Shown here in pieces: positions 23,665 to 35,812 of a stretch of 64,000 bases of DNA. Numbering within the stretch: position 1 is the first letter of the stretch; each line of letters starts with the position of its first letter. The notes beneath the pieces are model-generated. The model was given only the letters and a program-made list of their open reading frames with translations, did no database searches and had not been told where the DNA came from. This DNA is from Stylonectria norvegica (lineage: Eukaryota; Ascomycota; Sordariomycetes; Hypocreales; Nectriaceae): assembly GCA_014621405.1 (NCBI GenBank), contig JAANBC010000016.1:62001-126000 (forward strand), read 5' to 3'. Made by a program: the position numbers and the translations under genes.

Positions 23665-26600
23665 TATGGCAAACGACGATTCTCCAGCAAGTCAACTTGA
23701 ATAACTGAGTTTGGAACTTTCTTCACAGTATAAAAGATTGTATAGATATAGAAGTTTCGCTGGGTAAGAGAGGAAGAGTACAGAGAGTTTGAGCCCAGCA
23801 AGAGCCTCGAAGGCAACGCACAAGACAATACTTAAATACCCCGCCCCCTGCTTCTTCGCTGGCATCACAGTCATGGGATAAACGCATGATATGCAGCATG
23901 ATGGGCGTTGTGAGAGGTCGGACTCGTCGAGATCCCCGAGGCGATGCTTGTTCTCCCTCCATACATGGTCCATTGCCTCAGTGAAGCAGCCCCATGATGC
24001 CGCATTGCGCGTGTCGGGCGGCACGGCGAGAGGTTTAGCCGTAATATGCGAGATTCAACCGGGTGCCGGCGTTTAACCGCCCCATGATCTACAACGCCCA
24101 CCAATAGTTACTCCTCAAGCATCGCATCGACGGCGCGGCTCTCCGTTAGCATCAACTTGAAGCGGGGTTGAGTCTTGAATGGATCAAGACGAAACCCGAG
24201 GTTCTCACGAGAAGTGATATCTTCCCGGAGATCTACCGTTGTTGGAAGATGTATAGATCCGAAGCTTCGCCGATAGGTGAGGACGGACTTCACCGACAGC
24301 AAAGTCGTCATCGACTAACAGCTAGCAAGACCAATTGCCAAGCGTGGAGACGAAAGCAACACCACAGAATCTATCACGGCGTTTGTGTGGCAACCCCCAT
24401 GAGCCCAAGCCGTACGTCTTCCACACCCTTGAGCTAGCGACGCTTAGTCCCATAAAGGAGAATTCCCCATTTAGAAAATGCCCATCTGCCATTCGAAAAA
24501 CGGTTACTAAAATACGATCCCCGAGCACGGCAAGAATAAGTCATATCGTTTAACCACAATCAGCGGCGCCGTGCCGAGATGGCTGTCGAACCGCCTGCAT
24601 GTTATGAAGCCACACAGGGCCCTTTGTACGAAGTACACGCAAGGGATATTCCTTTTGTTCACCGGCCGGAAGGGAAGCCTCGAGGAGGGGCAGGTCCACC
24701 GTTCATGCACGACGTTCCGTGATGAGGAGAGTGCATGGATGAACGGAGAAAAAGCAAAGACATACACAGCAAACAAATACTACCCTTCAAGTTTCGATGT
24801 CATGAAGAGTTACATCGGAAGGCAATCTCGTCCCTGGTCTTGGCTTTAGTCTCAGCCACCTAGTCAGCGAGCCGAGTATCGCAATTGGCTTGGGCGCTCA
24901 ACAAACACCACCATATGCGAGCATGCGAACTGACGAGTGAGAATGTGTCCTGGGCCACGGCCCCGGCCCGCGGCAGTGGCATTAGAGATTAGGCATCCCC
25001 GAGGGCACAGATTCTCGCCTGCCAATCCTCGATCTGCGGGCGTAACTTCAATTGCCGGTACTCCGGCAAATACTTGACGGCATATTTCCGATATGAGCTG
25101 AGACAGAGGTAGGCGCCTCGAGAAGCTAGGTTGAGAGTAGTCCTAGAAGCCAGGAACTCGAGGCTACTAACAACCCCGGCACTTCAATATAACTCGAGAT
25201 ATTACACAGAGGCGTCTGCCAAGACCCTCCATGAATCGACGAACTGGAAATTGCCAAACATCAACCGTCTCTCTGGATGCGTATTGTGATCTATACCGAG
25301 GGGTGTTATATCGACTAGGAAGACGCAAGGCATGCCTCTCGATTGGTACAAGGCGTACGTCAATAGGCGCCACCAAATACCCGGCTCTCTGGTCTTGGTA
25401 GACTCCCCGTTGCATTCCTATCTGCCTTACCTCACTTATTGATATTTGTAATCCTTGTGGGTTGTATGATGCAAGGGTTGGCAGGCTCCGGTAAGGCGTG
25501 TCAATTCAAAGATTCGACGTCAAACTTCATGGCACTATTAGCGGGGAGCTCTTGGCAAAGTTGAGTGCCATCGACACCAATCTTCCAAGCCTGACATGAT
25601 GTGGTCTGGGAGGAGCTCCGAAGATAGCCTGCATTGAAGGGCCTGTCGATGACCCCTATTTCGGAGGCGGCTTCAGATTGCCAGCAGGTCTCTCACAAAT
25701 ATCGGCATAGAGAAACGAACCCCAAGACTCCGAACACGCTCAGTACACGACGAAGACGTCGCAGACTTCATTTCAATTCTCTCGTACCGTGCCGGCATGG
25801 CATCAAGCTGCAAACTTCACCCCCAAAGTTCAACCCAATATACTCGTACGGGCCCTATCGACTGGCCACTGTATCATGCGCTGGCTGTTGGATAGCCTCA
25901 TCAAAAGCGTCGCGAAAGAACGCCCGTTCAAGCCTTACTCTCCTTTCCCACAAAATCGGCAATACCTGGGCCACACCTTGCGCAAAACCAGTGGTTTGTG
26001 ATGCTGCAAGGGAAACTTCATAATGTGCAGTTCAACAGGTCTTCGAATCTGGGCAAAACCCCCCACCCCCTGGACGGAAATGCCACAGCCGTCATAACCC
26101 TTCATACCCTACCAATAACGACGCAGAGAATGTGCTTTGGCCGCTCGCACGCCTTGCCCTTGCCTTCAGAAAACCAAATGTCTATCTCAAGTTCGGCATT
26201 CTTCGGACGAGCAGTGCATGCCATCCGGACATGGCATGGAGGCAGCATGGTTTCCGTGTGGCTTGCAGCTAGGCGCCCATTGCCACGTGCTAGGCAGAAG
26301 GTCGAAGAAAAGAGGTGTGTGCTAGAGAGGTTGCTATGGTACATTACGTATTGCTAAACCCTCTCAAGCTTACTTTGCGGTTCTCGGTACGTACTCCATC
26401 AGCAGCCAAGGCCGTGCATCTCCCATGCCGTTGGGGACTCAAAGAGTGGGCCCCGAAGACAGGCCCCGAAGCCTGTCTTCCCCGCTGGACCTAAGGACTT
26501 GGGAAGTTGGGATGGTTTTCATGGAAGCAGTCGGTGTGGCCACTTCGATCGCTCCCTCTGAGTGCTCGGAGGTGAGGAAGTCTGAAGATGCCGACTCATG

Positions 26601-29149
26601 TCTAAGACGGTGTGTAGTAGCCCGCGGCAAAGACCAGCAAGGCAAGGTTTCATTGCAGCAACATCTACGCAGCACCTGCACAGCGTAGCTTGTCTGAACG
26701 GGTCGACTATCGCAAGTTCAAGTTCCAGACTCTAGACTGTTGGTGTCTTACTTGATCTGTCTCTTCCATTGGCCCCCTGTCGATATGCAGTAATGCCCCA
26801 GGGCCATGGCTAGCGCATGGATCGACGGTGCTGCAGGGATTTTAGGACCAGGTACGAAGTACATGCTGTTGTACGTATGTACCTTTCATCCCCTTCTTAT
26901 AATCATGTACTCCGTACCTACCATGTAGTAGATGCATCTCCGATCCTGCGATGGCAGTTGCTGACAAGCAGCAGCCCTGGCAACCTGGCCCGTCTACACC
27001 CGCCGCATGGGATCTACAGGCAAAGCAACGATTGCACTCCCCGAGCCAGGTTTCGGTGGTTTCCTCCCCGTTGACCGAGATGGAGATGGTATTCGCTGTG
27101 GTCTCCGCCTCAGATGCTCGCACGCAAGCCTCCACACTCACAGAAGTTGCGAAACTCTGTTGCAAGTGCCAGTGCCGAAGAAGCTTCTTGCTGGCCTTCT
27201 AGTGCCAAACTCTGACCCAATCCCATCTTTCTATGCGCATCCACCACATCTGCGGCGTGATGAGGCATGTCGCTGTGCAGCAAGAGCCCTACATAAGAAT
27301 GCGTTGGACGTAATGAGAAGTTCCCTAGCCCTTCTAGTACTGATTCTAGCCTTTTGACTGCTCTCAAGGGTTCCAGCCCCTCCATCCGACCGCCGCGATG
27401 CGATGGTCGAAGAGGAAGAAGCAGGAAAAACGGTGTGGCTACTGCATCTGATGCTACTGCTGATGCTGCGAATACTGTGCCGCATAGGAACTTGGTACCT
27501 GAAGCTGCTCATCTCGCTCGTGCTTCTATCCTGCAAGTCACGGCATGGTCCACCTCAAGGCTTGCCTCAGGCTTGCCTCAGTTGCCTCAGGGTTCTTCTG
27601 CGTCGTCGCCTCTTCGAAGCAGCGGCCGGCGTTACTTTGAGGGCGAGCGAGCGACATTCCCTGCCATCGTAGCCCTCTGCCAACCACATAATAGGTGATG
27701 GGGGGCGCATAATACGAAGTCCCTAGCACCTACAATTAGAGGAGAACACCAAAAGGTGCTGACGCCTCTTCTTGCCCGTCCTTCAACGCCTTCGTTACGT
27801 AGGCTGCTCACTCTTCACGCTCGGCCCACATCATCAGCCCGCGGGAAATGTGCGCCAAGCCTTGCGCTGCTACCTACACCTACAGTCTTACATGGCAAAC
27901 GCAACCCTCTCAGCCAGCGAGACCCTGTGGCTTTTATTTCCCCGATGTTTTGATGCTTTACGGCGCCGCGAGCGCTTCCGTTAACCCTTTCGGTGTGGGA
28001 GCAAGTTCACTGTCGCCTTCGCCACACGTCCCTGGCATTCAGCCGCTGGTGTCGACGAAGGCACTGCATCTCGTATGTGCTTTGTACATAAGCAGCATAC
28101 TATTAGGTGGTAGCTTCGAGATGAGCGCGGCGCGGCGAGCTTCCCCGGCGAGCTTCCCCGACATCTGGGCCCGTTCCTAAATTCCCACCAGGCGATCCTC
28201 ATCCAACGGACTCTAGACGGTTTGTTGTCAAAACACCCGCCGGCCGCCAGCTCTCGCGGCCGAGCTGACGCGCTCACGGCACCAAGTGGGAACAACGGGG
28301 CGCCGATGGTATTGCCGTTTAGTCAGTTCTGACACTACTCGACTACCCGGTCGCCCTAGGTCGTGCCACGCGTGCCAAACCATGGCCGCCGCGGCGTTGG
28401 CCCCCTTAGACCTGGCCATGGCCCACCGACCTCCACCGACCTCCACCGACCTCCACCTTCCGGCTCCCGGTCCTACTGCTCGGTGGGGGGCCCGCTGTGG
28501 CTGGCTTGCCGGGGCCCATTGGGCTGTGCTCTGCATGAGATTTGAGCCATGTGAATCATCGGAGAGCCGTGTGTCGAATGCGCATCAGTCGACGGACCAA
28601 CAAGACGATGTTGGGATGAAACATGACGAGTCACTACTGCTGCGGCCCCCAATGCTTGAGACCGATGATGGTCTATGCGGGACGCAGGTCGCAGGTTACT
28701 GCAAGTGATGTGTAGGTACGAATCGTGTGGTGTAAAAGGGAAGTGCACGTCTATTCGTAGCGTAGTATCAAAAGTATGTACGAGATCCGCCCCTCTAAGC
28801 GCACCCTCAAAGTGCTATGCCCGCATCGCTCGCTAAGTTCATATCCGATCCGCAGCAGAAATATGTACAAGATACGACAAAAAGAATTGTAAGAGCTATC
28901 TAGCACGTCCCCGTTTCCGATTGCAGTTTCCGGTTGTTCCATAAACCCGGCTAACCCTCTAGCCTTGTTGATGATTCGTGCATGTAAAGGCTTCGTGCTG
29001 TGTGTAGATGATGCGTGTATGAGTACGTGATATGTGTGTAAGTTGTATGGTTCCAGCGTAAAGTTAAGGTATCGATATGTGTGCAGCCCTTTCGTTGTCA
29101 TGCCTCCTGAACCAAATATTCAACTAAGCACAAGGACGACGCTCGAGGT
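23665..29149. other. 5.5-kb region without a supportable gene
   Basis: The longest gene-free stretch of the window. No frame exceeds about 140 codons and none shows motifs. A TATTTAAG-type site near 23828-23837 suits the GH3 promoter. Short coding-like relics occur on the minus strand (24108-24311 and 24989-25183, the latter without a start codon). Simple repeats include a CTTGCCTCAG duplication (about 27560-27590) and a 10-nt tandem at 28424-28457. The part after 27.7 kb is GC-richer and irregular. Non-coding transcripts cannot be excluded. Confidence 0.5.
28424..28457. repeat. Three-copy 10-nt tandem repeat (ACCGACCTCC)
   Basis: Three exact head-to-tail copies of ACCGACCTCC and a partial fourth. 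It lies in the gene-free region. No function is inferred. Confidence 0.7.
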
Positions 29150-30881
29150 TTAGTCGTCACGTTCGATATCCACAAACCCGCCGAGCTCAGGGTAGCGCCG
29201 CGCGAAAGACTCGTTGAGGCGCCAGTTGTTCCCGTCCATGGCGTGTGCCATGAGGGCGTCGCTGAGCCAGACATGGCCAGTCCTGGAGTCGGTGATGAGG
29301 CCGTCGAGCGAGGGGAATGGCCAGTTGACCAGGCGCAGGGCGTCCGAGTAGACCCGCTGGAACTCTTCGGTGGCGTAGACGTCCTGACGAGCGATCATGA
29401 TCTCGCGCAGGGCGCCCTGCCTGACGAGGTCGAGCCACTGCGGATGAGGCGTCGAGAGCTGGCTCTGTAGAGGGATGTAGTCGGCGCAGACGCGGGCGCG
29501 GGTCTCGGGCGTCGGGTGGGCGAGCCAACAGATGAAGGTCTGCATCGGCGCAAAGGCCGCGATGCGCTCAATGAGCCGCGTGATGCCGCCGTTGTCGATG
29601 AGAGCTCGGACGAGGTCCGTGATGGGGTGCGGGGAGCTTGCCGTCGCCAGGGGCGAGGGTGGCATGTGGCGTTGCTGGTGTCGTCGGGGCATCATCATCT
29701 GTTGTTGCTGCTGCTGATCCGTGAAGAGGGACCGCACGTCGATCCGCGGAGGGCCTAGCATCTCGTAGATAGACTCGATGCGCGACAGGCGGCGGCAGCT
29801 GTGGATGAAGCCGACGAGGAGCTCATCTGCGCGACACGCCGGCGCGGTGATGTAGACTGGAATCTGCCAGAACGAGCCGCCCGGATACGGCTGAAGATTC
29901 AGTGAACCGATGACTGGAGCTGGGGATAGTACGCCGCTGCGGGATACACGTTCCACGGCTGCTGCTGGTGCTGCTGCTGATGGTGCTGTTGCATGTAAGG
30001 TGACGGGTGATGGCCCATTGGCAAAGACGCGTTGTCCGTCATACGAAACGCCGTCTCTGGGTACTGGGTGTGCTCAGTCTTGTTGGGCCTAGTCGTGATA
30101 TCTAGGCCTTGGGTCCTCGTACCGTGATTATCTACCTCGTCGAACTCCATCTTGACGGCCTTGAGAGCCACAGCGGTGGCATTGTTGCTGCTGTTGTTGC
30201 TGGATGGCACCATTGACGTCGGCGCACTGGTTGGGATGTATCCCGCAGCGTAGTCGTCCGCGTGTGCTGACGAGGATGGGCTGGAGACATTGGACGGCAA
30301 GGCAACCCCGCTGGCCCATGTCTCGCAGTTGCTGGTGAGTGGCACGTACTGGCTGTTGAAGTCGGACATTGACTGGTAGTCACTGGTTGGAAATGGCGAT
30401 GCCCTGGGGCTGGAGATGTGGCCGCTGGTTGTGCTGAGACTATCGTCGTAGACTGTTGATACCGTCAATCTCTGGTGTGACGTAAAGGCAGTCTTATGCT
30501 TCGTACCTGATGTCGAGTATGGCGGAGATGTCATCGTGGTAGACATAGCCATCTTCAGTTCACGTACTTGCTTCTCCAATACCTGGTTCTGTCGCACGAG
30601 GTCCCGGTAGGCCTGACCATCGGGCTGCGCGCTCTTGACGTCCTTGAGCTCCTGCTCCAGCCGTTCTATATGGTCCTTGGTGCGGGCCCGAATCGCCCTT
30701 TGAGCCTCGCGGTCGTTTGCTCGCTTGCGCGCGAGCTGTGAGGGCGTCAGTGTAGAGACACTTCGAGTGCCTGTTTATGGACGTCGTGTTAGAGAGGAGC
30801 AACCATCATGTTTAGCAATGACAAGAGCGTACCTTTCCGCTTAGTGGCCTTGCTCGGCTCTGGTGAGGATGAATGGGCCAT
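29150..30881 (-). CDS. bZIP transcription factor with DUF3425 C-terminal domain
   Basis: Three exons: 30881-30833, 30770-29950 and 29890-29150, introns of 62 and 59 nt (GTACGC and GTGTAT donors), product 536 aa. The basic region QLARKRANDREAQRAIRART (about 28-47) is followed by heptad leucines in HIERLEQEL...LVRQNQVLEKQVRELK. The middle is Ser/Thr/Asn-rich with His/Gln runs. The last roughly 240 residues form the conserved DUF3425 region (WQIPVYIT, LVGFIHSCRR, TFICWLAHPTPETR), which also carries a poly-Gln insert. The protein is a nuclear regulator of the fungal bZIP class related to AP-1-like/DUF3425 proteins; targets are unknown. The second intron is required because the two halves are in different frames, and its splice restores them in phase 0. 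Confidence 0.86.
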
Positions 30882-33633
30882 CTCGTGAGATAATGCGGTA
30901 AGTGGAGCAAAGATTGGTCGACAGTCGAAGTTGCGTATCGATGTCGAGGTCAATGTCGAGGTCGCCAACAGGTTAGGACCTGGGCCATGTTGACAGTACA
31001 TATATCATGGGTCTTTCGTATGCAAGCTTCTTAGTGCGTGGACCGGTTGGTGATCATCCACCCAGCTGATGGACTAGACCAGGGTAAAGCAGACTAAATT
31101 GTATACCTTAGAGGGAGGTTGGAGGAGGCCAATCAACTTAGGTCCTTTGTGGCTTGCCATGTCTTTTCTGGGTTGCTTCCGCCATGGCCAGCAGCGCCGC
31201 AATCATCTCCATGCCTTGAGGCAAAGGTACTAAATCTTGCCCGCGTGGTCCGGCGTCGATGATGAGCGGCGGCGAGCCTCGTCAGCCGGAGGAGGCAATG
31301 GCGAAGGCGTCGGTTACTCTACCCACGTCTATTCGTACCGTGTACTCCGAGACTGCCAGTGATGCTCCGACCGGACTTTGGCAATACAGCACATAGTAGC
31401 TTTGATGTGGCTTGATATCGAAGCCTAGCCTCCAAATCATTAGGGTTCTGGCATGGCTTGTTGCAGACTTACCTCGGGGGGGGCGTGCGTCTTGGAAAGC
31501 CGTCCGGCTCGGGTGTCTTCTTGGCCTTCGAGCTGCACTTGCAGAATCTCGCTCTGCGAGACTGAGAATAGACTTTGCTCTAAGCCGTTTGCGTTATCCC
31601 TGCAGCATGAAGCCAACAATGGACCTTGTCACTTTGGCTGCAGCATTAGTGGGTGGCTTCTGCAAAATTAGTCTTGTGGGCATTCGACGCTTGGCCGGGG
31701 TCCAGGTGGAACAGTCCGAAGAGAGACAACAGCGAGAGAGATTGTCTGTGTGAGGCGTACGAGCGGGCGAGCTACTAGCCAGGCAGCATTATAACGGGCC
31801 AGCCAAACAGAGAGCGAGAGAGACAGACGCATGAAGAATGAACGAGATGAAGCTGCCGGGGAGGCAAAGGTAAGGAGGAGTGCCAGGCAGCGAGGGATAT
31901 CCAAGCCAGGTCCGCCGCGGCCAGGCCAGGCCATGCCAGCCCGGCATATCCCAGCAGCAGCCCGTGGCATCTCATGGCATCCCAGCAGGAAGCCAGTGGC
32001 ATCCCAGATGTGGCTCCCCACGATAGGCCAGATTGGGTATATTCTTGCGATTCGCGACTCGCAACGAAGGATCATGTACTGTATTCATGTCGAGTGCCCA
32101 CGCCCGCATCCTGTCCGAGCTCTTAGCATGTGCCGTATGTCGATATCAAGATCAAATCGATATCTTCGCAGCTCCCAGAACTTCGGCATCGCTGCGGCCG
32201 ACGAATCCGGGCTGCGTGTGTGTGTGGCAGCCACAGAACGGCAGAGTGAATAAACAACCACTATGCATAGTCCAACACGCGGCAAACGGAGCCGGTCGCG
32301 TTCGGACTGGGGCTAGGTCGGCGAGTCCCCGACCACAGACCGTCTCCGTCTCCGAGGCTCACTTCCTGACGCATCATCCAGTCACTCGAGGGGATGACGG
32401 ATGGCGTCAACCATCTCAAGCAACCTCCAGAGTCGTCCCATGCCATACGGCGCGGGGCTTCGCTCCCATCTCCCTCGATTCCTGTTAGATTCAGGGGCTT
32501 GAAGATATGTCCCGATGGTCCCCGAAGCCTCAGGGATTCGTACCCGTCCACTCGCTGTTTAGCAACCCCGAGCACACCTCCACCATTGAGATCCTTCCCC
32601 CGGAAACGAGGACCAGGACGACCCAGAGACTTGGTACAGATGGCTGCCGTACCCGCCGTTGACGAAATCGGGGGGATAGCAAGGGGCCTTCCGTGGAGCC
32701 GAAGATTGGAACGGAAAAAGCAAAACACGCTGAGCTACCCCAGGAAAACCCTGACCTGCCGGGTGCCATGATCGTCCGCCACAATTCCTTGCCCTAGACT
32801 GCTACGCCGACGCTTGTTGCCATGTTCCATGTGTCCATCCCCTCTCCCCCCGCCGTGCCGTCTCTTGCGAGTCCCGTTCAAAGAGATGGCCTGCGAAGTC
32901 GCTCTTTGAATCAATCCCGACCTATGCCTTTGTTCGTTAGTGACGATATGGCTTAGCTCAGATAGTCCTTAGTACGAATGAATCCGACTTTCCGATTCCC
33001 GCCGTCGCCCGCGTCCGGCTGTTACGCGGTCGGTCCGCCCGCCGGATGTACCGTAGTACAGTAGGAATGTGTGCGCTCATTGCCAATGTCCTGCCAGTGT
33101 TTTGGGGGCTCTTTTCGAGACTGTCATCTGGTTCCGGGTTCATCCCCGTTTGTTGTGACGCCTCCCGCTGCACTATGCAGGACCCCCTTTGTTTGAAGAG
33201 CACAATGGACCCTTGCTGTTGCTCGTAAAGGCGGCAGATGGTTCCGTCGTCTTTGCTTTTTCCGAATCCCCAAACTGCCCGTGCTTTCTCGATGCTCGTG
33301 GTGCCTCGTGCGTCGAGTCAACAACAGGCACCTCGATCAAAGGCGGGAAGTGGGCAACGCCACAATTACCCGTCCTACTACGCCAGATCTACCGGGATGC
33401 CGTGGGATGAAAAGCGCGCAAAGCCACGATGCATCGCGATAGGCCATGGCGAGGCTCGGCATTTCGTGCATACTTCACTAAGTAACCGGCTGCCTATGCT
33501 AACGTCAAGTTGCATAACGAGATGCTTTCTGGTCTCCCTTGCTGATGGGTTCTGGGTGAGAGACGGTGACGGTTGTTGCCCTTCAATTGCCGCTGCAGGC
33601 TGCTCGTTGGTGCAGCTTGGTGCATGAGTAATT
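30882..33633. other. Intergenic, bZIP upstream region to PUS9 3' flank
   Basis: 2.75 kb. The bZIP-proximal part is a long leader/promoter, with a TATATG near 31000. A GGCCAGGCCAGGCCATGCCAG-like GC-rich stretch at about 31915-31990 is locally repetitive. Open frames of up to 155 codons overlap each other on both strands and look like chance in GC-rich DNA. No gene is supported. Confidence 0.5.
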
Positions 33634-35193
33634 TCATGATATCTCCGGGATGTCCTCCTTTACCGCCTCTATCAATTCCTCCAAACCCCCGACTGTTGTT
33701 GGTCCATCCATGCCTTTCGGGGGTAGGGCCCACCGCGGCAGAGGACTCACATATGCCCAAGTGCCTCCTGCGTCCTCGTAGCGGAAACTATGCAGCCAGA
33801 GCGCCAGTTCGTGGCTCCCGGGGTCTGAATAAAGCGGTGTCTGGCAGAGCTCGCACGTCTTGCCTGTCATCTTCTCCGCCCTCTTCTTCTCGTACGCGTC
33901 TACCATTGTGTCGTAATAAGCTACGGCATCGGCTACTTGGTCCTTGCCCATGCGTGAAAGACGACTGATGACATCCTCGTCAGTGTCTAGCGTACCGTCT
34001 GCATCGCCATGACCGAGATCAAAGCCCCAAACACGCTGATTGGCATATATAGGGTCGTTCTGAATAGGATGTCCGAGATACTGAAGGTGCACCCGGAGTT
34101 GATGTGTCCGGCCCGTGACCGGGAGACACCGAACGATAGAGTAGCCTTCCTTGTTCACCCAGGGCCGGTGGCGCTCCTCTTGAGCCTCCTCCGGCGTTTG
34201 TGGTCGCTCCTCCCGAATCTTTCGGGGCTCCTCTCCGTCAGCGGGCGCAGACTGGAGCTCCTGCGCCGGCGGATAGTAAGCCAGGCGCTTGAATACGGTG
34301 CGGGCAGACTTGCCATTAGCGCGCACTCGGTTCAGACCAAGTTTAGGTGAGATTTGGAGAATTGGTTGATCGCACACAACCTCGCCATCTGGGAACTTGC
34401 CCATGACACGTGCGATATACTCCTTTCTTACGGTATGATCCTTGATCTTGATACCCAATGCCACAGCGGCAGGGACATTTTTGGCAATAAACATGATCCC
34501 GCTGGTGAGGCGGTCCAACCTGTTGCAGGGATGCGCGTTGAACCCAGGCCCTCGGTCGTTTTTCATAATCTCAACCACCGAATTGAAGTTATATCGACCT
34601 GCAGGGTGGACAGGTACGCCCGCGGGCTTGTTTATCACAATCATATCTTCATCCTCATGGATGATTTCCACTGGGTCCGCCGAGACAGGCGGCTCGTGAC
34701 GGTGCAATGTGTGCGAGATCAAATCTCCATTCCGAATCAAGTATTCGGGGCCAACGGCCTTGCCATTGACGAAGATGGAACCTTTCTCCATGGCGTCCCG
34801 ATAGTATTGTACGGGCCGGTCGCGGAATTCCGATTCGTAAATTTCTATCAGAGAGCGGTTGCGCCATCGTTGTTTGCACCAGGTATTGTACGTGTAGTGG
34901 TATGGCGCGAGGCGTCGCAGGCCATCTTCAAAGTAGTACGGTCTCGGCCACGGGTCGCCTACCGGTGTTATGAGGGGCGTTTCGGGTTCTGAAGCGGGCG
35001 GAGGGCCTTCGGTCTTGACTGAGAGATTCTCTACGGCGGCGGAGATGGCGGTAACCGCGACGACGTCTGGCGGCGACGTCTTCGGGGACGCCATGATGGC
35101 AGCGGTGGTGATCGTCCTGGTCCGGTGGGAGGTCGACGCTCTGGGGATGGGACTGTGGAAATTTGACAGACTCCAGCGAAATACAGCCCTCAT
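33634..35193 (-). CDS. PUS9: tRNA pseudouridine synthase, RluA family (PUS9/RIB2 type)
   Basis: Single exon, 519 aa from the ATG at 35193. Residues 1-33 are Arg/Ser/Thr-rich and nearly acid-free, a plausible mitochondrial presequence. A second ATG (35094) starts MASPKTS after it. An S4-like segment (IFVNGKAVGPEYLIRNGD, about 140-157) precedes the RluA catalytic domain. The catalytic loop is NRLDRLTSG with Asp227, and the later GRTHQLRVHLQYLGHPI motif is intact. Yeast Pus8/Rib2 and Pus9 make pseudouridine at position 32 of cytoplasmic and mitochondrial tRNAs. There is no deaminase domain, so Pus9-like is preferred to the bifunctional Rib2. A Cys pair (CELCQTP) near the C-terminus may bind metal. 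Confidence 0.86.
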   Translation of the reverse strand: MRAVFRWSLSNFHSPIPRASTSHRTRTITTAAIMASPKTSPPDVVAVTAISAAVENLSVKTEGPPPASEPETPLITPVGDPWPRPYYFEDGLRRLAPYHYTYNTWCKQRWRNRSLIEIYESEFRDRPVQYYRDAMEKGSIFVNGKAVGPEYLIRNGDLISHTLHRHEPPVSADPVEIIHEDEDMIVINKPAGVPVHPAGRYNFNSVVEIMKNDRGPGFNAHPCNRLDRLTSGIMFIAKNVPAAVALGIKIKDHTVRKEYIARVMGKFPDGEVVCDQPILQISPKLGLNRVRANGKSARTVFKRLAYYPPAQELQSAPADGEEPRKIREERPQTPEEAQEERHRPWVNKEGYSIVRCLPVTGRTHQLRVHLQYLGHPIQNDPIYANQRVWGFDLGHGDADGTLDTDEDVISRLSRMGKDQVADAVAYYDTMVDAYEKKRAEKMTGKTCELCQTPLYSDPGSHELALWLHSFRYEDAGGTWAYVSPLPRWALPPKGMDGPTTVGGLEELIEAVKEDIPEIS

Positions 35194-35812
35194 TCCACGC
35201 CGGTTGAGACAGGTAAACCAAGCTCTTTGCGCGTGGAGTAGCAAGTGGGAAAAGTCAATTTGCGGATGGCATATCGTCACGCCAAGATCCAATGTTAGGG
35301 ATAAAGTTGTGGAGGAGTTGATGCAAAATTTGGGCGGTAGAGCGCGGCAGAATCAATACCCCACGCTCGACGCGACTGCGGCAACCGCGCAGGGACGTCA
35401 GCGCGCAAAGCCCTGTAACCTGGCCTCGCCTCAGGCACTAACAGGGCATGGCCCTGCTGGAGATGTCAATGTTTCAGCGGGTGCCCCAGCGAGCTTCCGG
35501 GGCAACACCTGCCTGCCGGGCGAGGGCGCCTCCACTCTGACGCTCCAGTCTCCCCCATGTGCCCCCGGACGCGCCGAGGACTTCGGCTCCCGTCTTGAGA
35601 GGAGCTGGAGGCCGGATCGAGAACCTCGGGATTCCTAGCAACCGGCCTACGGTATGTCAACAGAACCTTAACACGCCGTCACTCACAATACCACCTGGTC
35701 TTGTTATCTTCACCCCTTTCTCTTTGTATCTCTCTCTCTTTGTGGACCTCCACCAACAGCTCCCGTGAGCATCGTTCACGCCGACGCCATCGCCGTCGCC
35801 GTCACCGTCGAG
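35194..35812. other. Divergent promoter region, PUS9 / thioesterase
   Basis: 619 nt. GC-rich on the PUS9 side, with a CT-rich stretch (about 35700-35760) just before the thioesterase ATG that looks like a typical 5' UTR. No gene is seen. Confidence 0.5.

Noticed and set aside
24108..24311. Minus-strand 67-codon frame with a protein-like composition
   Set aside because: Too short and without any recognised motif. No acceptable neighbouring exon was found.
29899..29956. Genuine frameshift splitting the bZIP gene
   Set aside because: An in-frame 59-nt GT-AG intron explains the switch, and both halves have normal conservation-like motifs.
31668..32728. Overlapping frames of 125-155 codons on both strands
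   Set aside because: GC-rich intergenic DNA; the frames overlap one another and contain no domain or start context. Judged chance.
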